Positions 34,767 through 44,967 of a stretch of 64,000 bases of DNA are shown piece after piece. Under the pieces are notes generated by a model that made no database searches, was not told the DNA's origin, and saw only the letters and a list, made by a program, of their open reading frames with translations. The DNA is from Algoriphagus zhangzhouensis (GTDB lineage: Bacteria > Bacteroidota > Bacteroidia > Cytophagales > Cyclobacteriaceae). Position 1 is the stretch's first letter. Each line of letters starts with the position of its first letter. The translations under genes were made by a program, and so were the position numbers. The DNA is taken from the NCBI RefSeq assembly GCF_900148515.1, contig NZ_FRXN01000003.1, positions 600,757 through 664,756 on the forward strand, read 5' to 3'.

Positions 34767-36179
34767 ATGATTCGACACTCATTCTTACTAATCCTTTTTT
34801 GTCTTTTTAGCTTCAATTCATTTAGCCAAGAAAATCGACCCAATATCATTTTGATCATGGTGGATGACCTCGGTTGGGGAGATGTAGGTTTCAACGGAAA
34901 CCAAGAAGTACATACACCTAATTTGGATATGCTGGCCAGCAAAGGAATTACTTTTAATCGCTTTTATTCTGCCTCTGCCGTTTGCTCTCCTACCCGCGCG
35001 AGTGTCCTTACAGGCCGAAACCCGATTCGAATTGATATCCCTCAAGCAAACTCCGGACATATGAAGATTCAGGAAAACACGCTTGCTGAAATCCTGTTGG
35101 CTGCGGGATATTCCACAGGGCATTTTGGTAAGTGGCATCTGGGAACTTTCACCAAAACAGAATTAGACGCTAATCGAGGCGGAAGACCAGAGTTTTCGCA
35201 GGATTACAGCATTCCTTCCATGCATGGCTACCAGGAATATTTCGCGACCGAATCCAAAATACCAACCTATGACCCTATGATTCAGCCTAAAGAATTTGAA
35301 GAAGGGGAAAGCTTAAGATTCGGTTGGAAAGCCATTGAAACCTCGCGCGAATCAACTTCCTATGGAACGGCTTATTGGGAAAAGGAAGGAGAAAAAGCTA
35401 CAGCCAATTTAGAAGGAGAAAACACGAGAGTAATTCTTGATCGAGCTTTGGATTTCATTACGAAGTCGGTCAATAAAGACAAGCCTTTTTTCACAACCAT
35501 CTGGCCTCACACTCCTCACCTACCGGTCGTAGCTGATGAAAATCATAGAAACTTGTATTCTGATCTTGATTTTGAAAAGCAGCTCTACTACGGCGCTATA
35601 ACAGCAATGGATGAGGAAATAGGAAGACTTTGGGATCAATTAGAGGAAATGGGAATCCAGGAGAATACCATGATTTGGTTTTGCAGCGACAACGGTCCTG
35701 AACTGAATACACCAGGATCTGCCGGAGAATTTAGAGGTAAAAAAAGGAGTTTGTACGAAGGAGGGGTTCGGGTGCCGGCTTTTATGGTTTGGGAAAAAGA
35801 AATTGAAGGAGGCAGAACAACTGAATTCCCAGCAGTTACTAGCGATTATTTCTCAACTGTATTGGATATTTTGAGTTTGGAGATACCTGATAGAGCCTTG
35901 GATGGGAAAAGCCTGAAAAATGCCATTTCCACTAATATTTCAGAAAGAAACCAGCCTATTGGCTTTTTGATCAGCAAGCAACAATCATGGGTAGATGATC
36001 GATACAAATTGATTACTCAAGATTTAGGAGAAACCTTTGAGTTATATGATTTCGATTCGGACCCGTCAGAAAGTAACAACATCATTGACCAACACCCTGA
36101 GATAGCCGCCAAAATGAAAAAGGAACTTGCCGATTGGATTCTTTCTGTGGGAAAAAGTAGAGCTGGAGGAGATTATTAA
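34767..36179 (+). CDS. Formylglycine-dependent sulfatase
   Basis: 470 aa. Signal peptide (MIRHSFLLILFCLFSF, cleavage near FSQ), then the sulfatase fold. The metal ligands are in ILIMVDDLGWGDVG. The modification motif is CSPTRASVLTGR with Cys73 to be converted to formylglycine. GHFGKWHLG and the late WFCSDNGPE metal motif are also present. It removes sulfate esters from glycans or other substrates in the periplasm. The formylglycine-generating or anSME maturase is not in the window. Substrate unknown; there is no sulfated-glycan locus around it. Confidence 0.9.
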   Translation: MIRHSFLLILFCLFSFNSFSQENRPNIILIMVDDLGWGDVGFNGNQEVHTPNLDMLASKGITFNRFYSASAVCSPTRASVLTGRNPIRIDIPQANSGHMKIQENTLAEILLAAGYSTGHFGKWHLGTFTKTELDANRGGRPEFSQDYSIPSMHGYQEYFATESKIPTYDPMIQPKEFEEGESLRFGWKAIETSRESTSYGTAYWEKEGEKATANLEGENTRVILDRALDFITKSVNKDKPFFTTIWPHTPHLPVVADENHRNLYSDLDFEKQLYYGAITAMDEEIGRLWDQLEEMGIQENTMIWFCSDNGPELNTPGSAGEFRGKKRSLYEGGVRVPAFMVWEKEIEGGRTTEFPAVTSDYFSTVLDILSLEIPDRALDGKSLKNAISTNISERNQPIGFLISKQQSWVDDRYKLITQDLGETFELYDFDSDPSESNNIIDQHPEIAAKMKKELADWILSVGKSRAGGDY

Positions 36180-36237
36180 TCTAAATCCAGGATGAATTCT
36201 CTTCCCCTCAAGATCAAGCCTTTTCGACCTTTTTTCC

Positions 36238-36245
36238 TACCTTTG
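36238..36245 (+). promoter_or_regulatory. -7 element of purH
   Basis: TACCTTTG, exact TAnnTTTG, 35 nt before the purH ATG. Confidence 0.55.
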
Positions 36246-36280
36246 CAAACTCATTAGAAATCATACAAATCCATTTCGTA

Positions 36281-37807
36281 ATGGCAGTTAAAAAAATCGA
36301 ATCTGCACTGATCTCAGTCTTCTACAAAGACAATCTTGAACCTATCATCGCTTTGTTGAAAAAGCATGGCGTAAAAATCTATTCTACCGGTGGTACTCAG
36401 AAGTTTATCGAGGAGCAAGGAGCTGAAGTTATTCCTGTTGAGGAGTTGACTAGCTACCCATCTATCTTCGGCGGACGAGTTAAAACCCTTCACCCAAAGA
36501 TTTTTGGTGGAATTCTTCACAGAAGAGACAACGAAAGTGATTTGGCTCAAGCAACAGAATTCGATATCCCTGCAATCGACTTGGTCATCGTTGATTTGTA
36601 TCCATTCGAGGAAACAGTTGCTTCTGGAGCTTCTGAGGCTGACATTATCGAGAAAATCGATATCGGCGGAATCTCTTTGATCAGAGCTGCTGCCAAAAAC
36701 TTCAAAGATGTAACCATCATCGCTTCAAAAGCGCAGTATGGAGAATTGGAAGCAAAACTTTCAGAGCAAGATGGAGGAACTACCATCGAAGACAGAAGAT
36801 ACTTTGCTGCTCAGGCATTCCAGGTTTCTTCCAACTACGATACGCATATCTTCAACTACTTCAACCAAACTGAAAGCATCCCAGCTTTGAAAGTCTCTGA
36901 AAGCAAAGCAAAGGCTCTTCGTTACGGAGAAAACCCTCATCAAGCTGCTCATTTCTATGGTGACTTGGAAGATCTGTTTGATCAGTTGAATGGAAAAGAA
37001 CTTTCTTACAACAACTTGGTTGACGTTGACGCAGCTGTCAATTTGATCGCTGAATTCCCTGAGCAAACTGCTTTTGCGATCTTGAAGCATACCAATGCTT
37101 GCGGATGCGCAACTGCTGACACTGTAAAAGAAGCTTACCAAAAAGCATTTGCTGCTGATACTACTTCCGCTTTCGGAGGTGTATTGATCACCAATAAAAC
37201 TCTAGACAAAGCTGCTGCTGAGGAAATGCACAGCTTGTTCTTTGAGGTTTTGATCGCTCCGGAATTTACTGAGGAAGCTTTGGAAATTTTGACTGGTAAG
37301 AAAAACAGAATCTTGCTTCGTCAGAAAATGGCTTTGCCAGGTACCAAAATGATCAAAACCCTTTTGAATGGTGTGATCGAGCAGGATAAAGATTTGGCTA
37401 CTGAGTCCAAAGAAGACTTCAAAGTAGTTACCAAAGTAGCTCCTACTGCAAGCGAAATAGATGCGTTGGTTTTTGCTGCCAAAGTATGTAAACACACCAA
37501 ATCAAACACCATCGTATTGAGCAACGACTCTCAGCTTTTTGCTTCTGGAGTTGGACAAACTTCCAGAGTAGATGCTTTGCGTCAAGCAATCATCAAGGCT
37601 GCAGAATTCGGATTTGATTTGAAAGGTGCAGTGATGGCTTCTGATGCTTTCTTCCCTTTCCCTGACTGCGTAGAGATCGCTCATGAAGCTGGAATCACCG
37701 CTGTGGTTCAACCAGGTGGATCTATCAAAGACCAACTGAGCATTGATTATTGTGATGCCAATGGAATGGCAATGGTAATGACAGGTGTAAGACACTTCAA
37801 ACATTAA
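36281..37807 (+). CDS. purH: Bifunctional AICAR transformylase / IMP cyclohydrolase
   Basis: 508 aa, the normal length. The N-terminal MGS-like cyclohydrolase domain (about 1-195: KIYSTGGTQKFIEEQGAEVI, GGRVKTLHPKIFGGIL) is followed by the AICARFT domain (KALRYGENPHQAAHFYG, AILKHTNACGCATA, and the C-terminal AITAVVQPGGSIKDQ). It carries out the last two steps of purine synthesis. It is transcribed alone with its own promoter and terminator. Confidence 0.96.
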   Translation: MAVKKIESALISVFYKDNLEPIIALLKKHGVKIYSTGGTQKFIEEQGAEVIPVEELTSYPSIFGGRVKTLHPKIFGGILHRRDNESDLAQATEFDIPAIDLVIVDLYPFEETVASGASEADIIEKIDIGGISLIRAAAKNFKDVTIIASKAQYGELEAKLSEQDGGTTIEDRRYFAAQAFQVSSNYDTHIFNYFNQTESIPALKVSESKAKALRYGENPHQAAHFYGDLEDLFDQLNGKELSYNNLVDVDAAVNLIAEFPEQTAFAILKHTNACGCATADTVKEAYQKAFAADTTSAFGGVLITNKTLDKAAAEEMHSLFFEVLIAPEFTEEALEILTGKKNRILLRQKMALPGTKMIKTLLNGVIEQDKDLATESKEDFKVVTKVAPTASEIDALVFAAKVCKHTKSNTIVLSNDSQLFASGVGQTSRVDALRQAIIKAAEFGFDLKGAVMASDAFFPFPDCVEIAHEAGITAVVQPGGSIKDQLSIDYCDANGMAMVMTGVRHFKH

Positions 37808-37810
37808 TTC

Positions 37811-37840
37811 TAGATATAAGATCTTGGAATCAAGATTCAA
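37811..37840. repeat. Isolated copy of the CTTGAATC-type intergenic repeat
   Basis: On the minus strand, GTCTTGAATCTTGATTCC followed by AAGATC resembles the units at 30118-30265 (ATCTTGAATC, CTTGATTC). It lies between the purH stop and its terminator, partly overlapping the stem. Confidence 0.35.
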
Positions 37841-37877
37841 GACCTCCGGGATTTAATTTCCGGAGGTCTTTTTTTGT
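37839..37877 (+). terminator. Rho-independent terminator after purH
   Basis: 11-bp stem AAGACCTCCGG / CCGGAGGTCTT with a 10-nt loop, followed by a run of T. Confidence 0.92.
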
Positions 37878-38019
37878 GCTTCACGTCCGGTTAAAAAGGT
37901 TTGAATTTATGAGCAAAATCAATAATTCAAGATTTTTCCTGCCTCCCATGTATTTAGGCCAGCAATTCAAATTAAAAACCCTTATCATCGCAGCTGAATA
38001 AATTTAACCCAAATAGAAA

Positions 38020-40092
38020 ATGAAGAATATGTTCTTCCTAGCAGCCGCATTGGCTGCTACAGTTTCTGTTACTCAAGCTCAGGACAAACTAAAAACTATG
38101 CCTGGCTATGAGCAATATCAAAAAGTAGCACCTCAAATTTATACCGCTGTAAAATCCGGAGCAATCTCAGCAAAATGGAGTGAAGATGGTAGCTCTTTTG
38201 AATATTCCCAAGACGGGAAACTCTTCAAATACGATGTCAAGTCCAAAAAAGCGACTGAAATCGGAGATGCCCCAAAACCAGAACCTAGAAGAAGAACCGG
38301 TCCAGCCAGAGGCCGTCAATATGATTCTTCTGTTTCTCCAGACGGAGCTTTAAAAGCATTCACAAAGGACAGAAACATGTACCTCAGCAATGCTGATGGT
38401 TCAGGAGTAGTTCCTTTGACGACAGATGGAAACGAGACCAATCAGGTAAAATACGGAATTGCAACCTGGGTTTATGGAGAGGAATTGAGACAAAACACCG
38501 CTATGTGGTGGTCTCCAGACAGCAAAAAGATCGCTTTCTATCGATTCGAGGAGAAAGATGTCAAGAAATACTATGTCCTTTTGGATCAATTGAGCCTGTA
38601 CGACTCTTTGGAAATCGAAGCCTATCCTAAAGTGGGTGAGCCAAACCTTCCTGTGGATTTGATGGTCTATGATTTAGACACCAAAAAGCTTACGAAGCTA
38701 GACACCAGAGACGGAAAGCCGTTCCAAGACGGTGAATTAGGTACTTACATTTATGATATCTCTTGGACTCCTGACGGCAAAGAATTGCTTTTCCACAGTA
38801 CCAATAGACTTCAGAATGTCATGGAGCTTCGTGCCGCCAATCCAGAGACAGGAAAAAGCAGAACTGTAATCCGTGAAGAATGGCTTCCAAGTTGGGTAGA
38901 TAATTCTCCAGAGATGAAGCCTTTGGACAATGGAACTCAGTTTATCTGGGCTTCAGAGCGAAGTGGGTTCAAAAACTATTACCTATACAACTACGATGGG
39001 ACTTTGGTAAGCACTATCACTTCCCATCCTTATGAAATTGCAGGTATTGTTAAGGTAGATGAGAAAAACGAGACACTTTACTACATGGCTAGAAGTGGTG
39101 ACAACCACATGAAAATGCAGCTTCACCGAGTGAAGTTCGATGGAACTAAAGATGTCCGTTTGACAGATCCAAGCTTGAATCACAGCGTTTCTATTGCTCC
39201 AAATGGAAAGTATTTCGTAGATGTTGCGCAAGCTCATGATGTAGCTCCTTTCACCAATTTGATCGATGCGAAAGGCAAAGAAGTGGCTGAGTTGGAGAAA
39301 AGTGACATGAGTAAGTTCGAAGAGCTAGGTTTGAAAAAAGTGGAACATTTCACTTTTACCTCAAAAGATGGAGTAACTCAACTTGACGGCTTGATTCACT
39401 TCCCTTCTGATTTTGATCCTAGCAAAAAGTATCCGGTTATCTTGAGCAACTATGGTGGCCCTGCTACCAATGCATTCCGCGAGACTTTCGTCAATCCTGA
39501 TCCTTTGACTGAATATGGATTTTTGGTATTGAACATTGATGGAAGAAATGTAAGAGGCAGAGGAAAAGAGCTATTGGACCAATTGTATGGCAATTTGGGC
39601 TTGGTCGAGATGGATGACTTTGCTGAAGGTGTCAAATCTCTTCATGATCGTCCTTACTTTGATAAAGAGCGTGTGGGTGTTTATGGTACTTCTTACGGAG
39701 GAACCACAGCCGCAACCATGCTTTTGAGATTCCCTGAGCTTTTCCATGCAGCTGTAGCAAACTCTTCTGTAACTGACTGGAGAAACTATGACAACATCTA
39801 TACAGAGCGATTCATGGGAACTTTGGAAACTAACCTAAAAGGCTACAACAGATTCAGTTTGATGAATATGGCTGACCAATTGGAAGGCGAGTTGTTGATT
39901 TTCTTTGGAACTGCAGATAACAATGTACATCCATCCAATTCTCTTCAATTGATCAAAGCATTCCAAAATGCCGGAAAAAGCATCGAAGTTCAAGTGGCTC
40001 CAGATGGAGGTCACACGGCTTTGAACAGAGACAGAATGATGGAGTTCTTCATCAAACATTTGGTAACTGACTATCAAAAAGTAGTTAGATAA
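38020..40092 (+). CDS. DPP-IV-type S9 peptidase
   Basis: 690 aa. Signal peptide MKNMFFLAAALAATVSVTQA. The N-terminal ~450 residues form the DPP-IV beta-propeller, with WVYGEELRQNTAMWWSPD holding the Glu-Glu pair that binds a substrate N-terminus. The C-terminal alpha/beta-hydrolase has nucleophile VGVYGTSYGGTTAAT, Asp in FFGTADNNVH and His in DGGHTALNR. It should release dipeptides, probably X-Pro, from peptides in the periplasm. It is monocistronic, flanked by the purH terminator and the strong terminator at 40112. Confidence 0.92.
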   Translation: MKNMFFLAAALAATVSVTQAQDKLKTMPGYEQYQKVAPQIYTAVKSGAISAKWSEDGSSFEYSQDGKLFKYDVKSKKATEIGDAPKPEPRRRTGPARGRQYDSSVSPDGALKAFTKDRNMYLSNADGSGVVPLTTDGNETNQVKYGIATWVYGEELRQNTAMWWSPDSKKIAFYRFEEKDVKKYYVLLDQLSLYDSLEIEAYPKVGEPNLPVDLMVYDLDTKKLTKLDTRDGKPFQDGELGTYIYDISWTPDGKELLFHSTNRLQNVMELRAANPETGKSRTVIREEWLPSWVDNSPEMKPLDNGTQFIWASERSGFKNYYLYNYDGTLVSTITSHPYEIAGIVKVDEKNETLYYMARSGDNHMKMQLHRVKFDGTKDVRLTDPSLNHSVSIAPNGKYFVDVAQAHDVAPFTNLIDAKGKEVAELEKSDMSKFEELGLKKVEHFTFTSKDGVTQLDGLIHFPSDFDPSKKYPVILSNYGGPATNAFRETFVNPDPLTEYGFLVLNIDGRNVRGRGKELLDQLYGNLGLVEMDDFAEGVKSLHDRPYFDKERVGVYGTSYGGTTAATMLLRFPELFHAAVANSSVTDWRNYDNIYTERFMGTLETNLKGYNRFSLMNMADQLEGELLIFFGTADNNVHPSNSLQLIKAFQNAGKSIEVQVAPDGGHTALNRDRMMEFFIKHLVTDYQKVVR

Positions 40093-40111
40093 ACTTTTAT
40101 AGATCGATATT

Positions 40112-40149
40112 AAAAAGCCCTATTTCAAAATGATGAAATAGGGCTTTTT
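40112..40149. terminator. Bidirectional terminator between the S9 peptidase and haloperoxidase genes
   Basis: 16-bp perfect stem AAAAAGCCCTATTTCA / TGAAATAGGGCTTTTT with an AAATGA loop. It serves both convergent genes (stops at 40092 and 40168). Confidence 0.92.
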
Positions 40150-40167
40150 GATTGGTATTGTTCAGAA

Positions 40168-41511
40168 TTACCTCTTGAATTGTATTTCACCAATATTTGC
40201 TCCAACCTCAATCCCTTGATCAACACCAACTTCAATAGCGGATCGAAAATGGATTCCTCCATAAAGTCTACTTATAGCAGCCTCATCAGCAAAATCATAA
40301 AAAGACTCAAAGTTTCGTGGACTTCCATCGATATCACCTCGAGACAAATGCATGTTATCTGTAAATGAATGTTCTTCGCCGAATAGATCTGTCAACACTT
40401 TTGCTGCCGCTCCCGACTGAACAGAGTGTCCAGAAGGGTATTCTGGAAAAGGTGGGGTATTCAAAGGTATTTCCCAATCAGGATCAATGTTAGTATGTAT
40501 AAATGTAATTGGGCGAATTAAGTTATAAATGTATTTCGCATTCCAACAAGACACAAAAGCATCATTGACAGCCATCCCCAACTTGGCCAAAGTGACAGCA
40601 CCAAGCCCTAAGTCTCCATTTTCAATTCGGAGGATTTCTAATGCAATAGACAAAGAATGACCTCCAGGGGTCGCAGTAGTCTGAGGATCATCACTCCAAA
40701 AATCAGCAATTGTCTTTTCTTCTGTGGTAAGGTGCCCTACGGTTTCATACACCTCCATTGCCTCTAAATAAAATGGAGAAGTAGGTAATATAGAATAGGC
40801 AGGTGGTGGCGCAGGCAATACCTCTTCTAAGTTGACTTTCATCCAAACTCGCGCTTCTCTCCAATAGGGCTGAAGGGCTGGCTGGTAAGCAGGAGGAGTT
40901 GGTACCCAAGATCCCGGAGTAGTAGGCGGAACATAGCTACTTGGGAAATTATTCAAATAGGCATCTTGATAAGAATCTGTGTCAGAAAAGTCTGACATGG
41001 CAATTCCTACAGCTTCCCCAAAAGCAACTGATCTGTCAATTACATCTTGAGATTCCAATTCATATTTAGAATCCCATTTTTGCTTAATTTCATTAATCAA
41101 ATCCAGATTCTCCGCACTTGCATTTGGAAACACATGGACTACCAATTTGGCCAATGTTGCATTGGCTACCAGATCCCAATTGTAGGGCACATCGGATTCA
41201 ATTGCTGGAATAGTCCCTAAAGGAAACACCTCTAGCTGACCTTGCAAAGATTGATATTCAGGCATTCCCGGCACCATACTCTCATACAAACCTACACCGA
41301 TATACCCCATAGCTCGAGCCACAACTGGAGGAGAAAACCCGGGACATTCTTTAGATAATTTGAGGATAATTTCTCCCCAGTCAGAAACAATTTCTCCAGA
41401 ATAATCAGAAACTACAGGGTAGTCAATTGGCTTTTCTTCATCGGGTTGACAGGAAAAGAATATTAGTCCCAAAAATAGAATGGGGCTAAATCTTAAAAAG
41501 ATTTTATTCAT
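40168..41511 (-). CDS. Vanadium-dependent haloperoxidase/PAP2-like lipoprotein
   Basis: 447 aa. Lipoprotein signal with Cys21 (GLIFFSC). The C-terminal half has the vanadate/phosphate-binding motifs of the PAP2/haloperoxidase superfamily: KYIYNLIRP (KX6RP), PSGHS, and SRLYGGIHFRSA, which is SRX5HX3D with Ala where Asp usually sits. The size and the all-helical N-terminal half match the vanadium chloroperoxidase-like group rather than lipid phosphatases. Reaction unproven: halide oxidation or acid phosphatase. A 208-nt AT-rich spacer separates it from the GH43 gene. Confidence 0.82.
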   Translation of the reverse strand: MNKIFLRFSPILFLGLIFFSCQPDEEKPIDYPVVSDYSGEIVSDWGEIILKLSKECPGFSPPVVARAMGYIGVGLYESMVPGMPEYQSLQGQLEVFPLGTIPAIESDVPYNWDLVANATLAKLVVHVFPNASAENLDLINEIKQKWDSKYELESQDVIDRSVAFGEAVGIAMSDFSDTDSYQDAYLNNFPSSYVPPTTPGSWVPTPPAYQPALQPYWREARVWMKVNLEEVLPAPPPAYSILPTSPFYLEAMEVYETVGHLTTEEKTIADFWSDDPQTTATPGGHSLSIALEILRIENGDLGLGAVTLAKLGMAVNDAFVSCWNAKYIYNLIRPITFIHTNIDPDWEIPLNTPPFPEYPSGHSVQSGAAAKVLTDLFGEEHSFTDNMHLSRGDIDGSPRNFESFYDFADEAAISRLYGGIHFRSAIEVGVDQGIEVGANIGEIQFKR

Positions 41512-41718
41512 GATAAAGTAAAATTAGATTTTGATTAGGGCTCCAAAAAATTCAATCCCTTGCATCAAAAATTGATGGAACATAATTAAACAGAAACCAA
41601 AATTGATTCTACTTTTTAACAAATCCAATATTATTTGGACTTTTTAAATCTAATTTTCAATATTTTATTAAACTAATTTTTAAATAAACAATATTTGTTA
41701 GGTACTTATATATCGATA

Positions 41719-43239
41719 TCAATATTTAATTTGGAAAGCCTCAAAGCTACCCATCTGATTATCAGTAGCAGAATCTGCTTTCACAGAAATTCCAGCCTTC
41801 ATTCCCCAGGACCACCAAGCAAGATTGTCTCCAATGACATTTGTAGCTAAGTCCGTCCAAGAGTTTCCATCCAAACTATATGAGAAAACAAACTCCTTCC
41901 CCTCTTTCATTTGGGCATTTAAATAGACTTTTTCCGAAGGTTCCAATTCGATTTTCTCCAACTCTTCCCAGTTCCCTCCACTTTGTTTCCAAATAATCAA
42001 GGAATCTCCTTGGGCTCCTATACCCAGATTATTATCTCGAGTCACATAAAAAGTCAGACTTTTAAGGGCATCCCCTCCTATTTCCACAATAGTCTCAAAT
42101 GTACCATTGGCCGCATCAGGACTGATTCCCAAGAATGCTGGATATTGGCCATTGCTGTCATCTTTGAGTTCCAATTTTCTCTTAGAAAGCTCATAAGACA
42201 CATTTTCAATCCCCACATCAAATCTCCATTTTGGATTCAATTCATTTCCATCAAAATCATCTCTGAAATCCTGAACGATCAAACCCCTATCGGATTCAGC
42301 ATTGAAATAAGGCCAGCCTTTATTCTTATCCCATTCGATTTGACTTAGGAGTACAGTTCTTCCAATATTCGGAAAACCGGTAGAGGGATAAGCATGATAC
42401 AGGTAATACCAGTCTTCTCCTTTTTGAAGTGCGGTACCATGCCCCGGACATTTCCAATTTTCATTTCCAACCAAGATTGGATTCCCGTCATATTTTTCCC
42501 AAGGTCCTTCCATGGTTTTTGCTCTTGCTACTCCTACTTGATAGTCACAATTGGCCCCACAACACGCATTTCCAGAATATAGCATATACAAGTAGCCATC
42601 ATGTTCCAAAATAGTCTGTCCTTCGATCCCACCTCTTTCCCAGGATTCCGCCTCGGCAGTTACCACTTCGAAAGCTTCTCCCTCCAGGGAAAGTCCATCC
42701 TTGCTCAATTTGGAGCCCAAAAGCTGAATTGGTTTTCCTTCTGTCAAGCCATAGGCTTTCCAAGTGATGTACAGATCTTCTCCTTCTTGATAGACGAAGG
42801 CATCAATGGCTTCCTCTCCCCACTCAATGATTACCCCATGATCTTCAAAACCTTTGCTGATATCATCAGTGCTCGCGACTCCTATACAGGATACTCCATC
42901 GGTTCTTCGCGCGGTGTAATAGCAATAAAACTTCCCATCCTTATAGAAAAGCTCAGGGGCCCAAAAACTATTGAGTGTCCAATTGGGCTTTTCCCGGAAT
43001 ACGTAATCAACAAAATCCCAATTCTTCAAATCCTTAGATTGATAAATCGGATAAAATGGTCCCCAATCATTGGATGAGCCTGTGGCATAAAAAACACCAT
43101 CTACTTCAATCATACTGGGATCTGGCAACTCACCCGGAATTACTTGCTGCTGAACAAAAGGTGTCTTTTCTTCTTGAATTGGGCTACAGGCCAAAAGGGC
43201 TGCTGAAAAACATAAGGTCAAAAAGGCAGTCTTGGTCAT
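41719..43239 (-). CDS. GH43-family glycoside hydrolase lipoprotein
   Basis: 506 aa from the ATG at 43239, chosen because it gives a clean lipoprotein signal (MTKTAFLTLCFSAALLAC, Cys18). Upstream in-frame ATGs at 43335 and 43293 only add sequence in front of that signal. The five-blade propeller has the GH43 acidic residues in LPDPSMIEVDGVFYATG (base), EEAIDAFVYQEG and RGGIEGQTILEHDGYLY (acid). A C-terminal beta-sandwich (about 335-506: DDFDGNELNPKWRFDV) completes it. Likely cleaves arabinosyl or xylosyl linkages at the outer membrane or periplasm; exact specificity unknown. No SusC/D genes adjoin. Confidence 0.88.
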   Translation of the reverse strand: MTKTAFLTLCFSAALLACSPIQEEKTPFVQQQVIPGELPDPSMIEVDGVFYATGSSNDWGPFYPIYQSKDLKNWDFVDYVFREKPNWTLNSFWAPELFYKDGKFYCYYTARRTDGVSCIGVASTDDISKGFEDHGVIIEWGEEAIDAFVYQEGEDLYITWKAYGLTEGKPIQLLGSKLSKDGLSLEGEAFEVVTAEAESWERGGIEGQTILEHDGYLYMLYSGNACCGANCDYQVGVARAKTMEGPWEKYDGNPILVGNENWKCPGHGTALQKGEDWYYLYHAYPSTGFPNIGRTVLLSQIEWDKNKGWPYFNAESDRGLIVQDFRDDFDGNELNPKWRFDVGIENVSYELSKRKLELKDDSNGQYPAFLGISPDAANGTFETIVEIGGDALKSLTFYVTRDNNLGIGAQGDSLIIWKQSGGNWEELEKIELEPSEKVYLNAQMKEGKEFVFSYSLDGNSWTDLATNVIGDNLAWWSWGMKAGISVKADSATDNQMGSFEAFQIKY

Positions 43240-43459
43240 CTTTTGAAAATTTGAAAAGCTAAAACTCTTAAATAATAGAAAAGTCAATTTCATAGTGTGA
43301 TGATTAATTTGACAATGTAAACCCCCATTTTTCAAAATCTAATTCAAATATGATGGTTGGCAGGATATTAGTTTTCATTTAGCCCGACAAATACCCTATT
43401 TTGCCCATTGGTTATCAACCCTAAGCCTGAAAAAATCGTAATTCCTATTTCGTAAATCG

Positions 43460-43467
43460 TATTTTTG
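43460..43467 (+). promoter_or_regulatory. -7 element of cysS, very close to the start codon
   Basis: TATTTTTG, exact TAnnTTTG. It ends only 6 nt before the cysS ATG at 43474, which suggests a leaderless or nearly leaderless mRNA. Confidence 0.5.
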
Positions 43468-43473
43468 CAACTT

Positions 43474-44967
43474 ATGAAGTCGCATCAACTGAAAATATAC
43501 AATACCCTTTCAAGGGAAAAAGAAGAGTTTCAAGCCATCAATCCTCCTTTCGTAGGAATGTATGTCTGCGGTCCTACAGTCTATGGAGATGCACATTTGG
43601 GCCATGCCAGACCGGCTGTCACTTTTGACACAGTCAATAGATATCTATCCTATTTGGATTATCGGGTTCGCTATGTCCGAAACATAACAGATGTCGGCCA
43701 CCTCCAAGGTGATGCGGATGAAGGCGAGGATAAAATTGCCAAAAAAGCCAAATTAGAGCAGTTGGAGCCTATGGAAGTAGCCCAACAGTATACCGATTCT
43801 TACCATCGGGATATGGCGGCATTGAATACCTGGAAGCCAAGCATCGAACCTAGAGCAACAGGTCATATTCCTGAGCAAATCGCCTTGGTGGAAGCTATTT
43901 TGGCAGAAGGACTTGCCTATGAAGTAAACGGCTCTGTTTATTTCGATGTATTGAAATACAACGAAAGCTATAAATACGGCAAGCTTTCTGGAAGAATCCT
44001 AGATGAGCTAATGAGTGGAAGCCGTGATTTGGACGGCCAAGGTGAAAAGAGAAATCCTGTTGATTTTGCTCTTTGGAAAAATGCAGCTCCTGAACACTTG
44101 ATGAAATGGGATTCTCCTTGGGGAATTGGTTTCCCGGGATGGCATTTGGAGTGTACAGCTATGAGTTCAAAATACTTGGGAACTCAATTTGATATTCACG
44201 GAGGAGGAATGGACTTGATGTTCCCGCATCACGAATGTGAGATTGCTCAGGGCAATGCATGCAACCATCAAGATCCTGCCCGCTATTGGATGCACAACAA
44301 CATGATCACCATCAACGGTCAAAAGATGGGGAAATCACTGGGTAATTTCATTACGCTTCAGGAGCTTTTCACAGGAGATCACAAACTTCTGGAACAAGCA
44401 TATAGCCCGATGACTATCCGTTATTTCATGTTGACGGCTCATTACAGATCCACTTTGGACTTCTCCAATGAAGCACTTCAAGCGGCTCAGAAAGGTTATA
44501 AAAAGCTAATCAATGGCTTAAGAATAGCTCGTTCTCTGGAGTTTTCTCCAGAGTCTGGAGCCGATTTGGATGAAAAGCAAATCCAGCAAATCGAATCAAG
44601 CATTGCTGCAGCATTCCGAGCTATGGATGATGATTTCAACACCGCACAGGCGATTGGACACCTTTTCAACTTGTTGAAAAAAATCAATTCCATTTTCACA
44701 GGACAGTTGAAGTATTCATCTTTGGGAGAGGAGATATTCAATAAGCTAAAAGATACCTTCATCACCTTTGTAGTGGATATTTTGGGTCTTTTGGAAGAGA
44801 AAAGTGAAGTGCAGGAACCTATGTTGAGCTTGCTACTGAAACTTTACTCTGAAGCCAAAACAGCAAGAGATTATGACAAAGTGGACGAGATCCGTGCAGG
44901 ATTGAAATCAATGGGCTTTGTAGTAAAAGACATGAAAGAAAAAATTGACTGGGCATATGAAGAATAG
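43474..44967 (+). CDS. cysS: Cysteinyl-tRNA synthetase
   Basis: 497 aa from the ATG at 43474; the in-frame TTG at 43465 lies inside the promoter element. Class I synthetase with the zinc Cys in [12 protein letters not shown], the HIGH-like HLGHARP, further zinc ligands in WHLECTAMS and HHECE, and KMSKS-like KMGKSLGN. The anticodon-binding helical end is complete. It charges tRNA-Cys. Its last 11 nt overlap the M28 peptidase gene, so the two are probably co-translated. Confidence 0.95.
   Translation: MKSHQLKIYNTLSREKEEFQAINPPFVGMYVCGPTVYGDAHLGHARPAVTFDTVNRYLSYLDYRVRYVRNITDVGHLQGDADEGEDKIAKKAKLEQLEPMEVAQQYTDSYHRDMAALNTWKPSIEPRATGHIPEQIALVEAILAEGLAYEVNGSVYFDVLKYNESYKYGKLSGRILDELMSGSRDLDGQGEKRNPVDFALWKNAAPEHLMKWDSPWGIGFPGWHLECTAMSSKYLGTQFDIHGGGMDLMFPHHECEIAQGNACNHQDPARYWMHNNMITINGQKMGKSLGNFITLQELFTGDHKLLEQAYSPMTIRYFMLTAHYRSTLDFSNEALQAAQKGYKKLINGLRIARSLEFSPESGADLDEKQIQQIESSIAAAFRAMDDDFNTAQAIGHLFNLLKKINSIFTGQLKYSSLGEEIFNKLKDTFITFVVDILGLLEEKSEVQEPMLSLLLKLYSEAKTARDYDKVDEIRAGLKSMGFVVKDMKEKIDWAYEE

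Noticed and set aside
43240-43335. Longer N-terminus for the GH43 protein
   Set aside because: It would place 18 or more residues before an intact lipoprotein signal peptide; the ATG at 43239 gives the normal form.
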